In this document: one piece after another, positions 17,262-24,814 of the stretch
Numbering within the stretch: the stretch's first letter is position 1
Layout of the letters: every line of letters starts with the position of its first letter
NCBI GenBank assembly: GCA_036499395.1
Contig: DASYDW010000030.1
Coordinates: forward strand, 1 to 64,000
DNA: 64,000 nt
Source of the DNA: Pirellulales bacterium
Lineage (GTDB): Bacteria > Planctomycetota > Planctomycetia > Pirellulales > JACPPG01
Reading direction: 5' to 3'
The notes under the pieces: generated by a model
The model's input: the letters and a program-made list of their open reading frames with translations, nothing else
Database searches by the model: none
Told to the model about the DNA's origin: nothing
Made by a program: the position numbers and the translations under genes

Positions 17262-17283
17262 GTTAATTAACCTAATGGTTAAC
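17262..17283 (-). promoter_or_regulatory. overlapping palindromes, probable ArsR operator
   Basis: GTTAATTAAC (17262-17271) is a perfect 10-bp palindrome. It overlaps TTAACC (17267-17272) and GGTTAA (17277-17282) with a TAAT spacer. The cluster lies 17 bases before the ArsR start at 17245. Confidence 0.6.
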
Positions 17284-17392
17284 TATAGGGATCGCACGAG
17301 AACCGTCAACAGGCAATTTCTGCATTATGTAAGAGGTTTTTGCGCTGACCCCGTGCTCGAAAGCGGTACGCCCGATTGACATCCCATAACTA

Positions 17393-17420
17393 AATGGCTA
17401 TTAATTGATCCATAACCATT
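17393..17420 (+). promoter_or_regulatory. imperfect inverted repeat, probable operator of the second ArsR gene
   Basis: AATGGCTA (17393-17400) and TAACCATT (17413-17420) match as inverted arms with one mismatch and a 12-base AT-rich spacer. It ends 17 bases before the start at 17438. Confidence 0.45.
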
Positions 17421-17437
17421 GAGCTATAGGTTCCCTT

Positions 17438-17761
17438 ATGCAGACCTCGCCCGATTTGTTGTTCAAGTCTCTCGCCGATCCGACGCGACGCGCCATTTTT
17501 GAGCGTTTGAGCCGCGATGGCGAACAGACGGTGCGGATGCTCACTGACAACTCGGGCGTGTCGCAGCCGGCGATCTCGAAGCATTTGGGAATCCTCAAGC
17601 AGGCCGGCCTGGTGCAAGCGCGGCACGCGGGGCGCGAGACGCACTACAGCGCCCAGCCGCGCGCACTGGGGACGCTCGTCGACTGGTTGAATCACTACGG
17701 CCGGTTCTGGCAAGAAAGATTCGCGCGTTTGGAAGATTTACTGAAACGGATGGACCAATGA
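17438..17761 (+). CDS. ArsR family repressor (second)
   Basis: This encodes 107 residues forming a winged helix-turn-helix: LFKSLADPTRRAIFERLSRD and the recognition helix in VSQPAISKHLGILKQAGLVQ, then the wing RHAGRETHYSAQP. There are no metal-binding cysteines. It overlaps the following SRPBCC gene by four bases (ATGA), so the two are one operon. It is divergent from the first ArsR gene with 192 bases between them. The two regulators have different recognition helices and different upstream inverted repeats, so they probably read different operators. The effector is unknown. Confidence 0.92.
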   Translation: MQTSPDLLFKSLADPTRRAIFERLSRDGEQTVRMLTDNSGVSQPAISKHLGILKQAGLVQARHAGRETHYSAQPRALGTLVDWLNHYGRFWQERFARLEDLLKRMDQ

Positions 17762-18171
17762 CACACTCGCATACGCTGGTGATTGAAAAGGAGTTTCCCT
17801 TTCCGCCAGAGAAGATCTGGCGCGCGCTCACCGAAGGGGCACTCATCAAAGAGTGGTTGATGGAAAACGACTTTCGGGCGGACTTGGGGCACAAGTTTGC
17901 TTTCCGGGCTACGCCGCAACCGCATTGGAATGGCATCATCGATGGCGAGGTTTTGGTCGTCGAACCGAACAAGAAGCTCTCCTACAGTTGGTGCTCGATG
18001 GGATTGGAGAGTGTTGTCGCTTGGACGTTGATCGCGAAAAGCGGCGGGACGCTGGTGCGGATGGAGCAGTCTGGATTCAAACCCGATCAAGAGGCCGCCT
18101 ACAAGGGAGCGAACTACGGCTGGCAGAAGTTCATCGTCAGCCTGGAGCAGGTTGTCGCCGAGCTACCGTAA
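17758..18171 (+). CDS. SRPBCC (AHSA1-like) domain protein
   Basis: This encodes 137 residues forming one SRPBCC domain: VIEKEFPFPPEKIWRALTEG at the N-terminus, the central strand KLSYSWCSMG and the C-terminal helix KGANYGWQKFIVSLEQVVAE. It starts inside the stop codon of the ArsR gene upstream (ATGA) and is its presumed regulatory partner. The ligand is unknown and it is predicted cytoplasmic. A DUF1801 gene follows 77 bases later on the same strand and may belong to the transcript. Confidence 0.88.
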   Translation: MTHSHTLVIEKEFPFPPEKIWRALTEGALIKEWLMENDFRADLGHKFAFRATPQPHWNGIIDGEVLVVEPNKKLSYSWCSMGLESVVAWTLIAKSGGTLVRMEQSGFKPDQEAAYKGANYGWQKFIVSLEQVVAELP

Positions 18172-18248
18172 CCCCGGCAGTGCAAAGATGCCTTGCCTCA
18201 CTGGCTACTGGTGGTCAGTGAGGCGAGTGCAAAATCAGAGAACGAATC

Positions 18249-18683
18249 ATGGCGAAACAAAGTCCGAATGACGAATCCGCGGCTGACAGAATCACAGAAC
18301 ACATCAAAGCGCTCGGGGATTGGCGGGGAGCGACGCTGGCGCATCTTCGAAAATTGATCCATGATGCGGACCCCGATATCCAGGAAGAGTGGAAATGGGT
18401 CAAGCCGACGAATCCCGGGGTGCCTGTCTGGTCGCATGACGGGGGCGTCTGCACGGGGGAAACGTACAAGCAAGTCGTGAAGCTGACGTTCTTTCGGGGT
18501 GCCTCGATCAAAGATCCGAAGAAGCTCTTCAATGCCAGCCTGGAGGGAAACGTACGGCGCGCAATCGATCTGCGCGAAGGAGAGAAGATCAACGAAGCGG
18601 CTTTCAAGCAACTGATTCGCGCCGCAGTTGCGGCCAACACCGCAGCGATTGCTGAGCGAGGTGCCAAGAAGAAGAGTAAGTAA
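18249..18683 (+). CDS. DUF1801 domain protein
   Basis: This encodes 144 residues with the DUF1801 fold (YdhG-like): TLAHLRKLIHDADPDIQEEW, then WKWVKPTNPGVPVWSH, and the strand KQVVKLTFFRG. The C-terminus has a helix and a Lys-rich tail, GAKKKSK. The biochemical role of the family is not established. Genes of this family often lie near SRPBCC and ArsR genes, as here. It converges with a PEP-CTERM gene across a shared hairpin terminator. Confidence 0.88.
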   Translation: MAKQSPNDESAADRITEHIKALGDWRGATLAHLRKLIHDADPDIQEEWKWVKPTNPGVPVWSHDGGVCTGETYKQVVKLTFFRGASIKDPKKLFNASLEGNVRRAIDLREGEKINEAAFKQLIRAAVAANTAAIAERGAKKKSK

Positions 18684-18686
18684 AAA

Positions 18687-18720
18687 TGCGGCCGTCGCGC
18701 CCTAACTCACGACGGCCGCA
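18687..18720. terminator. hairpin terminator between convergent genes
   Basis: A perfect 11-bp stem (18687-18697 with 18710-18720) with a 12-base loop. A run of A at 18682-18686 becomes the T-tract for leftward transcription, so it terminates the PEP-CTERM gene and can also stop the DUF1801 transcript. Confidence 0.8.
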
Positions 18721-18735
18721 GAGCAGTCGGTCGAA

Positions 18736-19587
18736 TTACCGCGGGCGTCGCACCTTGCGAATCGCGGGAACAACGCCGATCAACGCCAACGCCGCAAGCG
18801 CGAACGTTCCCGGTTCGGGAACCGGCGCCAACGGAGCGGCATTCGTGCCCTCGATTTGGCCGGTCAGCACGACGTCGATGTTAAGGCCGCCGGTCATGAC
18901 GTTTACTAAGACCGACACAGGAATCGAAACGGCGGTTATACCGCCGAACGTCCCAATTCCGCCGTCCGTCGAGGAATTCAGGCCGGAATTCCCATCAATG
19001 CCGGTCGTGCCATTCAAGAACGGTGTACCGTCTCCGGTGTTGATGTTGTAGTCGAGCGAGCCATAGGTCAGTCCCAACGTGACCTGGCTGGCATCGAAGG
19101 CGCTGCCGCCCCCGGTGAGTGTGATGGCGCTACTGGTGAGGCTGGTGACCGCGTCGCGAATCGCCGCCACGCCCGCTAGGGCGAGCGGCCCCTCGGGGTC
19201 ATCGGGGTCAGGCACCGTCAGGAACAAGCCATAGTTTGCCGGATCGGAGCCGGGCGATGGCGGATAGGGATTCATCGAATCACCGGCCGACGCGTCGCCA
19301 CCGCCGATGGCGGGCTGCATATCGCTCTCCTGATTGTTGAACGCGACGCTACCACTATTGAAGGTGATGGTGCTGCTGTCGATCGTTGCATCGAAGGTGC
19401 CGGTCAGGCTTGTTGTGTCACTGCCTGAAATTTGGGCCGACGTCAGCAAGGTCGACGTCGTGTGATCGTAGACCGCGATACTCAGCGAGCTGAAGTCCGG
19501 GTCCACATAGAACGTATCCGCACTTGCGATGCGGATGGCCACCATGGCGCAAGTCATGGCGACAAGGGGAGAGATGCAGCGTCTCAT
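18736..19587 (-). CDS. PEP-CTERM secreted protein, function unknown
   Basis: This encodes 283 residues. A signal peptide covers about 1-23 (ending RIASADT). The C-terminus has the complete exosortase tripartite signal: VPEP, a hydrophobic helix FALAALALIGVVPAI and a basic tail RKVRRPR (residues 256-283). The mature part is Ser/Thr/Gly-rich and beta-like (ITFNSGSVAFNN, VTLGLTYGSLDYNIN), with almost no Cys. The protein should be exported, cleaved at PEP and attached at the cell surface or matrix by an exosortase encoded elsewhere. No enzyme motif was found. Confidence 0.85.
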   Translation of the reverse strand: MRRCISPLVAMTCAMVAIRIASADTFYVDPDFSSLSIAVYDHTTSTLLTSAQISGSDTTSLTGTFDATIDSSTITFNSGSVAFNNQESDMQPAIGGGDASAGDSMNPYPPSPGSDPANYGLFLTVPDPDDPEGPLALAGVAAIRDAVTSLTSSAITLTGGGSAFDASQVTLGLTYGSLDYNINTGDGTPFLNGTTGIDGNSGLNSSTDGGIGTFGGITAVSIPVSVLVNVMTGGLNIDVVLTGQIEGTNAAPLAPVPEPGTFALAALALIGVVPAIRKVRRPR

Positions 19588-20146
19588 CAGTCGATCCTTT
19601 CTTCACAAAGCCGTGAACAGAAGGACGAAAAAGGAGTGCCGCCAACAAGCGGCCTCCGAACTGCCACGGATTCTCTCGCGCGAGTTGCTATCTGCAAGTG
19701 AAATCTTTGTGAGTAACAAAAATATAGTTATCGCTCATAGTATGAATACACTATACGCGTTCCGATGCCATTTAGTGCCCATGCTTCGACGTCAACATCT
19801 ATAGATATTCAGTGCGATTGGCTGCATCACATGTGACAGACTCCGCATGCGTTTTCTCGTCGTTGCGCGCGATGCGCAAAAGGCATCGCGCCGTCGTTGG
19901 CTCAACTCGATACCACGACGCAAGTTGGCGTCGACCGTTGCTGGCCGTGCATGAATCTTCGAAGTCGATCTTTAGATGCATGCTCGACGAGATCAGTGAA
20001 TGGCTGGGCCGCAGGTGTCTGTTTGATCGCGCGCGAGGGGCGTCAATCGGCACGGTCAGACCGTCGGCCAATTACGAATTCGCGGGCCTTTGCCGCGAGG
20101 GGCGATCGAATCGAGATTCGCGCCAAAAAAACGCGCAGCAGCAAGA
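19588..20146. other. intergenic region with an AT-rich patch
   Basis: There are 559 bases without a supported gene. Bases about 19700-19765 are AT-rich and contain repeated ATAGT/ACTAT half-sites, probably part of the leftward PEP-CTERM gene's control region. The rest shows only Arg-rich shadow frames. Confidence 0.35.
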
Positions 20147-20374
20147 CTACGGTCGGGTGGAGAGATCTCGCAGCTCGTCGCGGTCGAGTTGCTTCTCCAC
20201 GTCATCCATGTGGCGCTCGACCTCGACGGCACGCTTATCGCGGAGGTTGTCCCAGCTGAAGCCTTGCTTCTTGGGCGCCACGCCGTCTGGCGATTCGTCG
20301 CGTTGCGGCAGCCGGCGGCAACCTACCCCGGAAAACAAGGCGGCGATCAACACGATCGATAAGATTCGCCGCAT
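20147..20374 (-). CDS. small putative lipoprotein
   Basis: This encodes 75 residues from an internal ATG at 20374. The frame is open further upstream, but only this start gives a clean lipoprotein signal: MRRILSIVLIAALFSGVGC, with Cys19 as the lipid attachment site. The lipobox GVGC is a little unusual at position -3. The mature 57 residues are highly charged with a helical stretch (DKRAVEVERHMDDVEKQLDR). The ribosome binding site is weak. It is predicted to be membrane-anchored in the periplasm. Function is unknown and no neighbour explains it. Confidence 0.6.
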   Translation of the reverse strand: MRRILSIVLIAALFSGVGCRRLPQRDESPDGVAPKKQGFSWDNLRDKRAVEVERHMDDVEKQLDRDELRDLSTRP

Positions 20375-20986
20375 GCAGGACTCGTTCAGGTGGATGATAG
20401 GGAATTGAAAGCCAATGGATCGACGGGCTATGGCTGTGCGACACGCTTCTCGCCCAACTCCCGGGCAGGCGGTCCGTTCAAGATCGACTGCGTCCAAGCA
20501 GGGACCGACCGGCGTATCGCAAGGGCGCGGGAGTGTAGAAATCAATGGCGAACCGTGCAATGGCAGGATGGCCGTAGAAGCGGCAGTTGTCGCAAAATCG
20601 GATTGCCCCGCTGTGGACTGCTGACCACCAGTCTGGCGGCATTGATGCCGTCGGGAGTGCCGGACTCCCTTTTGCGGATTGCAGGCAAGCTCCTGCGGGG
20701 AGTGATGTTTGGGGCGCCGGGACAACGTATTGCGGCACGTTTGATAAAAAAAAGTGCGATGGCCCCCCGGTACGGCCTCTTTTCCTGTATTGCCTGCTGG
20801 TCGGGGCTCGCCGAATTTGTCGCTGCGGCATGAAAGTCGCTTATCAGGCCTTTCACTAGCTTTGAGGCCTCCGCCGGCGTCTCTCCGTCGACGCCAACCG
20901 CGAAGGCGGCGTCGATCTTACGCCGGCGGAGTCTCCTTATCGGTTCACCCTAGCAACCATTTTAATTCGTTTTTGGAGCTTGAATC
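20375..20986. other. intergenic region, no gene seen apart from a structured element
   Basis: There are 612 bases between two divergent lipoprotein genes. The open frames look like shadows. The only notable content is the two-level hairpin at 20869-20931. Confidence 0.4.
20869..20931 (+). promoter_or_regulatory. two-level hairpin upstream of the 20987 lipoprotein gene
   Basis: The outer stem is a perfect 12 bp (CTCCGCCGGCGT at 20869-20880 with its complement at 20920-20931). The inner stem is a perfect 8 bp (TCGACGCC at 20888-20895 with GGCGTCGA at 20908-20915). It ends 55 bases before the ATG. It could be a leader RNA structure, an attenuator or a terminator of unseen upstream transcription. 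Confidence 0.55.
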
Positions 20987-21166
20987 ATGAAGCGGTTATT
21001 GGCTTTTTGCCTGGCGGTGACGTTGGTGGGCCTGTGCTCGGGATGTGAGAAAAAGGCCGAGGTGAAGAAGACGACCACGATCAGTTCACCGGAAGGCAAG
21101 ACGACGGAGACCGACACCACCAAGATTGAAACATCAGGCAAGAATCCGCCAGCGGCGAATCCATAA
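20987..21166 (+). CDS. small lipoprotein, Lys/Thr-rich
   Basis: This encodes 59 residues. GGAG lies about nine bases before the ATG. The N-terminus MKRLLAFCLAVTLVGLCSGC is a lipoprotein signal with Cys20 as the likely lipidated residue. The remaining 39 residues are hydrophilic (KTTTISSPEGKTTETDTTK) and probably unstructured, ending KNPPAANP. Small lipoproteins of this kind are frequent in planctomycetes but have no assigned role. A large hairpin precedes it. A gapped, imperfect inverted repeat follows at about 21206-21242 without a T-run. Confidence 0.65.
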   Translation: MKRLLAFCLAVTLVGLCSGCEKKAEVKKTTTISSPEGKTTETDTTKIETSGKNPPAANP

Positions 21167-21323
21167 ATGTCCGGCGGGCGATGCGCGGATTGCGTCTAAA
21201 GCGAACGACGTTGTGTGAGGCTTTGTGCGCACAGCGTCGTACTTACCTCGCTGGCGCTTATGGCTAGTGGATTGAACGTGGGGCTGCGAATTCGACCTGC
21301 CAACTAGAAGATGAGGTGATGAC

Positions 21324-22619
21324 ATGACGCCCCGGATTAAACCACGTTTTGTTGCAGCGATCGTTATCGGACTTGCCCTGACAAGCTTTGGTGAAACAGC
21401 CTACGGGCGCGGAGGGGGCGGGCATGGTGGTGGCGGCCACGGCGGCGGCGGTGGGCACGGCGGTGGAGGCGGCGGCTATCGTGGCGGCGGAGGCGGCGGA
21501 TACCGTGGTGGTGGTGGTGGCGGGGGTTCGCGGAGTGTAGGTGCAGGCGGTGGCGGGGGACGCAGTTCTGGCTTCGCCTCCAGCGGTCGATCCGGTGGTA
21601 ATGTGTCTCATGCGGGCGGCCAGAGCTTTGCAGCTCGACATAACTCGTCGATGGGAGGTATGGGGCGAGGCGCGAACAACGCAGGCGCCGGTGGAAATAA
21701 TTTCCTGTCGCACCATAACGCAACGCCCGGCTCGATGGCCGGTGGTCGCGGAGGGATGGCGAATCAACATATGGCCGGTTACCGGGGCTTCGGCGCCGGA
21801 GGATTAGGCTACGGTGGGTTTGGCGCCGGGGGACTCAGTGGATTTGGGTACGGCGGCCTGGGCTACGGAGGTTTGGGATATGGTGGGCTAGGAGGACTCG
21901 GACTACTCGGGCTCGGTTATGGACTAGGCATGGGAATGGGCATGGGAGGCTACGGCTACGGCGCTGGCTATGGTGGCGGATACGGAGGAGGCTACGGTGG
22001 CGGTTACGGCGGTGGATATGGTACGAGCAACTACGCAAATTATCCTGCCGACGATTCGAATCTTGCGAACACGGCGCAAGTTCAGCCGCAAAATGCGGCA
22101 GCCGAGGCGATGCGGTTCGACGAGGCCGGTGAAGAGGCGTTCCGCGCCGGTAACTATCAGAGTGCCGCGTATAGCTGGCGACACGCCTTGGTCGATGATC
22201 CGCAGAATGGCACGCTAGCCATGATGCTGGCGCAAGCGCTCTTCGCGCAAGGCTCGTACAACGAGGCCGCCGCGGCGACCGAGTTGGGAATGACCCTCTT
22301 GCCGGAGGATCAATGGGGCGTTGTCGTTAAGAACTACAAGGAGCTGTATCCCGACAACGCTACATATACGCAGCACCTGCGAGCGATTGAAAAGGCTCGC
22401 AACGATAAGCCGGACGATCCAGGGATGCGTTTTGTTCTAGGTTTTCAATACGATTATCTTGGCTACCCGACGCAAGCCGCGAAAGAGGTCGAGAAGCTAT
22501 TGCAGATATCTCCGCACGATCAATTCGCACAGAAGCTCATGGAGTCGATCCGCGGCACGGGCACCAGCCCGGCGTTGCCGGCTCCGGCAGTGACACAAGC
22601 GACACCCAAGGGCGAGTGA
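21324..22619 (+). CDS. secreted Gly-rich protein with TPR region (paralogue of 12423-14582)
   Basis: This encodes 431 residues. A signal peptide (about 1-28, ending ETAYGRG) leads into about 200 residues of Gly/His/Tyr/Ser low-complexity sequence (GGGGYRGGGG and GYGGLGYGG repeats). Residues about 255-410 are TPR-like helices: AGEEAFRAGNYQSAAYSW and AQALFAQGSYNEAAAATELG. The TPR part aligns end to end with that of the 719-residue Gly-rich protein, including the PDDPGMRFVLGFQYDYLG block opposite TDPASAFVLAYHDLVLD. The lipocalin-like C-terminus of the larger protein is missing. An extracellular or periplasmic location is expected. A hairpin terminator follows at 22644. Confidence 0.8.
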   Translation: MTPRIKPRFVAAIVIGLALTSFGETAYGRGGGGHGGGGHGGGGGHGGGGGGYRGGGGGGYRGGGGGGGSRSVGAGGGGGRSSGFASSGRSGGNVSHAGGQSFAARHNSSMGGMGRGANNAGAGGNNFLSHHNATPGSMAGGRGGMANQHMAGYRGFGAGGLGYGGFGAGGLSGFGYGGLGYGGLGYGGLGGLGLLGLGYGLGMGMGMGGYGYGAGYGGGYGGGYGGGYGGGYGTSNYANYPADDSNLANTAQVQPQNAAAEAMRFDEAGEEAFRAGNYQSAAYSWRHALVDDPQNGTLAMMLAQALFAQGSYNEAAAATELGMTLLPEDQWGVVVKNYKELYPDNATYTQHLRAIEKARNDKPDDPGMRFVLGFQYDYLGYPTQAAKEVEKLLQISPHDQFAQKLMESIRGTGTSPALPAPAVTQATPKGE

Positions 22620-22643
22620 TCGTGAAATCTGATTTCTAGCACC

Positions 22644-22684
22644 GGCTCGTCCGCCCCCCCGCGGCGCGGACGAGCCCTTTAATT
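22644..22684 (+). terminator. Rho-independent terminator after the Gly-rich/TPR gene
   Basis: A perfect 11-bp stem (22644-22654 with 22666-22676) with an 11-base C/G-rich loop is followed by CTTTAATT. It lies 25 bases after the stop at 22619. Confidence 0.8.
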
Positions 22685-22725
22685 GCCCACCCATCGCAAT
22701 GCGGCACCTTTAGGAGTGATATGTC

Positions 22726-22902
22726 ATGACCGCGAAGCTATCGAATCGGCACGGCTGCAATATTCCCAACGTTCGTCCGGAAAACCAACAATGCGACGCA
22801 ACAGATGGAACGGTGGACCAATCGCGCCGAGAGCGGCCCCAGACCAAGATTGTCGCGGAGGTTGCAATCGTGAAGACGTCGACGCGGCGAAAAGCGAAAT
22901 AA
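22726..22902 (+). CDS. possible 58-residue protein, unknown
   Basis: This short frame starts at an ATG with TTTAGGAG ending nine bases upstream, one of the better ribosome binding sites in the window. The product has two Cys spaced by 11 (CNIPNVRPENQQC, residues 11-23), a charged middle and a basic end KTSTRRKAK. It sits between a terminator and the 22966 gene. No family is recognised. Length alone gives limited confidence, but composition is balanced and unlike the Arg/Pro-rich shadow frames nearby. Confidence 0.4.
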   Translation: MTAKLSNRHGCNIPNVRPENQQCDATDGTVDQSRRERPQTKIVAEVAIVKTSTRRKAK

Positions 22903-22965
22903 GATCCGTGTCGCCAGTATTCATTTCGACGCCGAAATGAACATGATGTTGCCGAGGTAATTCGC

Positions 22966-23703
22966 GTGGTTGACGCTATAGCGGACTCTACCTTCTGGCA
23001 AGCGCTGCTGGCTGGTCTGGTGGCAATCGTCATCCTTGCCAGCTTCAGCCGAATCTGGCCCAGGTTGATCCGCGCTACTGGCCCTGTGGGCCGGTTTTAC
23101 TATCGCTTTACGACCGTCAAAGCGCTAACGGGCAGCAGCGAAGCCCGCAGTCAGTTTCATTTGCGAATTCTGTTGGCGTATGTCGTTCTGCTGGGACCGA
23201 TTGCGGTCTGCATCGTCAACGTCGAGTCGATCCGTGCCATTATGGATGGCACCAAAAAGGATGAAGACTTTGCCGAGTTGGCCGCTGACATTACCGCGCC
23301 GACGCATCGCTTCGTGCTTTACGCGATTGCCATTTGCGCATATCTGGGAGTTCCTGTCTGGGCAGGGGGCGCCGCAGAAATTGCCGCGGTCAGGGCGCGA
23401 GTGATTCGCCGTGAACAGCAGTTATCGACGCTCGCCGCTGAACAAGAGCGCGTGGGACTTTACCAGGCGCTCGATGAGGTACGGGACGAGCCCACGCTAA
23501 ACGCATACTTCGCCGCGCTCAACGACCTCTCGCGTCGCTACGGGCTGAAGCCATTCGAACGTCCCTGGGCGAAGCCGGACGGCGAGAGCTATCGCGAAGC
23601 AACACTCGATCTTCCAAGCGTCCGCAGAGCACGCCCAGCCAATAGAGCGAAGCCGATCACGGCTAGTAGCGCGGTCGACGGCTCGGGAGCCGGCACGAAG
23701 TGA
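22966..23703 (+). CDS. membrane protein with coiled-coil region, unknown
   Basis: This encodes 245 residues from a GTG. Three hydrophobic segments are clear: about 11-28 (ALLAGLVAIVILASF), about 67-85 (ILLAYVVLLGPIAVCIV) and about 117-137 (VLYAIAICAYLGVPVWAGG). A helical, probably coiled-coil stretch follows (about 140-185, VIRREQQLSTLAAEQERV). The last 38 residues overlap, antisense, the PEP-CTERM coding end of the 23589-24626 gene, so the true conserved protein may have ended earlier. No family is recognised. GGTAATTC precedes the GTG, a weak site. Confidence 0.6.
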   Translation: MVDAIADSTFWQALLAGLVAIVILASFSRIWPRLIRATGPVGRFYYRFTTVKALTGSSEARSQFHLRILLAYVVLLGPIAVCIVNVESIRAIMDGTKKDEDFAELAADITAPTHRFVLYAIAICAYLGVPVWAGGAAEIAAVRARVIRREQQLSTLAAEQERVGLYQALDEVRDEPTLNAYFAALNDLSRRYGLKPFERPWAKPDGESYREATLDLPSVRRARPANRAKPITASSAVDGSGAGTK

Positions 23704-24626
23704 ATGAAGTTGCTCAGGTTCGTCGACGTCGAGAAGGTCTCGCCGGTGTATCCACTTAACCCGGCCAGGGACAGGATCTGCTGATCTGTGAAGAGCGGCA
23801 GGTTGGTGTCATAAGCCTTGTTTAGGGCTGCCATCCACATGTTCGCGATGATCGCGTTGCCGACGATATTCGGATGCAATGCGTCCTGAAAAAAATCGAG
23901 CTGACTGCTGCCGGTTGCCGTCAGGCTAATCGGCACGCCTCCGATGATGATCGACGTGGCATTAGTGGCCAACACTGACTTTTCCAAACCGAAGAAGTCG
24001 ACGTAGGGAACGTGCTTGGCGTCGGCGAATGCAATCAACTGATTGTTGACGTTCGTGATGGAATTCTCGAGTTGCAATTTTTGAGCAGGCGTGGCGGCGG
24101 CTGCCGCCGGCTCGAACGCAAAATTGTTGACGCTGCCGAGAAGGAAACCCTCCGCGCCGGCGTTGAGTACCGTCTGGCTGGCCGTCTCGATATTATTGGC
24201 AACCGTGTTCTCGAAGTTCGTGAGCGCGGCGCCAGACAGCGAGCCACTTAGGATCGACGTCGCGGCATTGCCGTAATCGTTATTGCCAATAAATATGATG
24301 CCCGTCGTCACGTTTCCGGCAGTCACGTTCGAGGCAAGCGCGGTGTCTTGATGCTGCGGGTTGAGTAGCGTCGTCGAAGTGGCACCGCCGACGGCATGAT
24401 TGTAGGGCAATCCGCTGCCGCCAAAATTCAGGCCGCGGTCGGCCTGCAACATGCCGGGCCACTTGTTGACGGACGAGCCATCCGAACCACTGTCCCCCAT
24501 CACCCCCAGGCCGTGCAACACCGCGGCCCGTGCGTTGTGAGGAACTTGATCAAGACATGCTGCGCCGAGCGATGTCACCGCGATTACGAATAGAACTCGA
24601 TTCGCAAGTCGGTGCCGAAATGCCAT
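23589..24626 (-). CDS. PEP-CTERM SGNH/GDSL hydrolase-like protein
   Basis: This encodes 345 residues from the ATG at 24626, which has GAGGGA upstream. A signal peptide or hydrophobic start covers about 9-35. SGNH blocks are visible: VMGDSGSDG (residues 42-50; block I with the nucleophile Ser), a Gly in NHAVGGATST (block II), FIGNNDYGN (block III Asn) and DALHPN near residue 270 (block V Asp and His). It probably cleaves ester bonds of an extracellular lipid or polysaccharide. The C-terminus (311-345) is PAPEPSTALLAVIGFALLAG plus a basic tail, an exosortase signal. Its 3' end overlaps the convergent 22966 gene by 115 bases. Confidence 0.82.
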   Translation of the reverse strand: MAFRHRLANRVLFVIAVTSLGAACLDQVPHNARAAVLHGLGVMGDSGSDGSSVNKWPGMLQADRGLNFGGSGLPYNHAVGGATSTTLLNPQHQDTALASNVTAGNVTTGIIFIGNNDYGNAATSILSGSLSGAALTNFENTVANNIETASQTVLNAGAEGFLLGSVNNFAFEPAAAAATPAQKLQLENSITNVNNQLIAFADAKHVPYVDFFGLEKSVLATNATSIIIGGVPISLTATGSSQLDFFQDALHPNIVGNAIIANMWMAALNKAYDTNLPLFTDQQILSLAGLSGYTGETFSTSTNLSNFIHFVPAPEPSTALLAVIGFALLAGRALRTLGRSSVASR

Positions 24627-24814
24627 GATTGGTCCCTCAAGGATCCCAAGATGCGCAAGAAAACGCGATCGAGCGATGGGCATCGCCGGCCCCTCGCTCG
24701 ATCGCCGATGATAGTTCGCGCCAACCACTACGGCAAGCGCGCTGCCAGCGCATCGTTGCGCGAACGCTGTTGATTCGCCGACGATGTGGCGCCTCGCAAC
24801 GACCTGCCGTCAAA

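Noticed and set aside
20375-20725. Upstream extension of the 20147 lipoprotein frame to 20725
   Set aside because: The internal ATG at 20374 starts directly at a lipoprotein signal; the extension is Arg/Ser/Pro-rich and would bury that signal.
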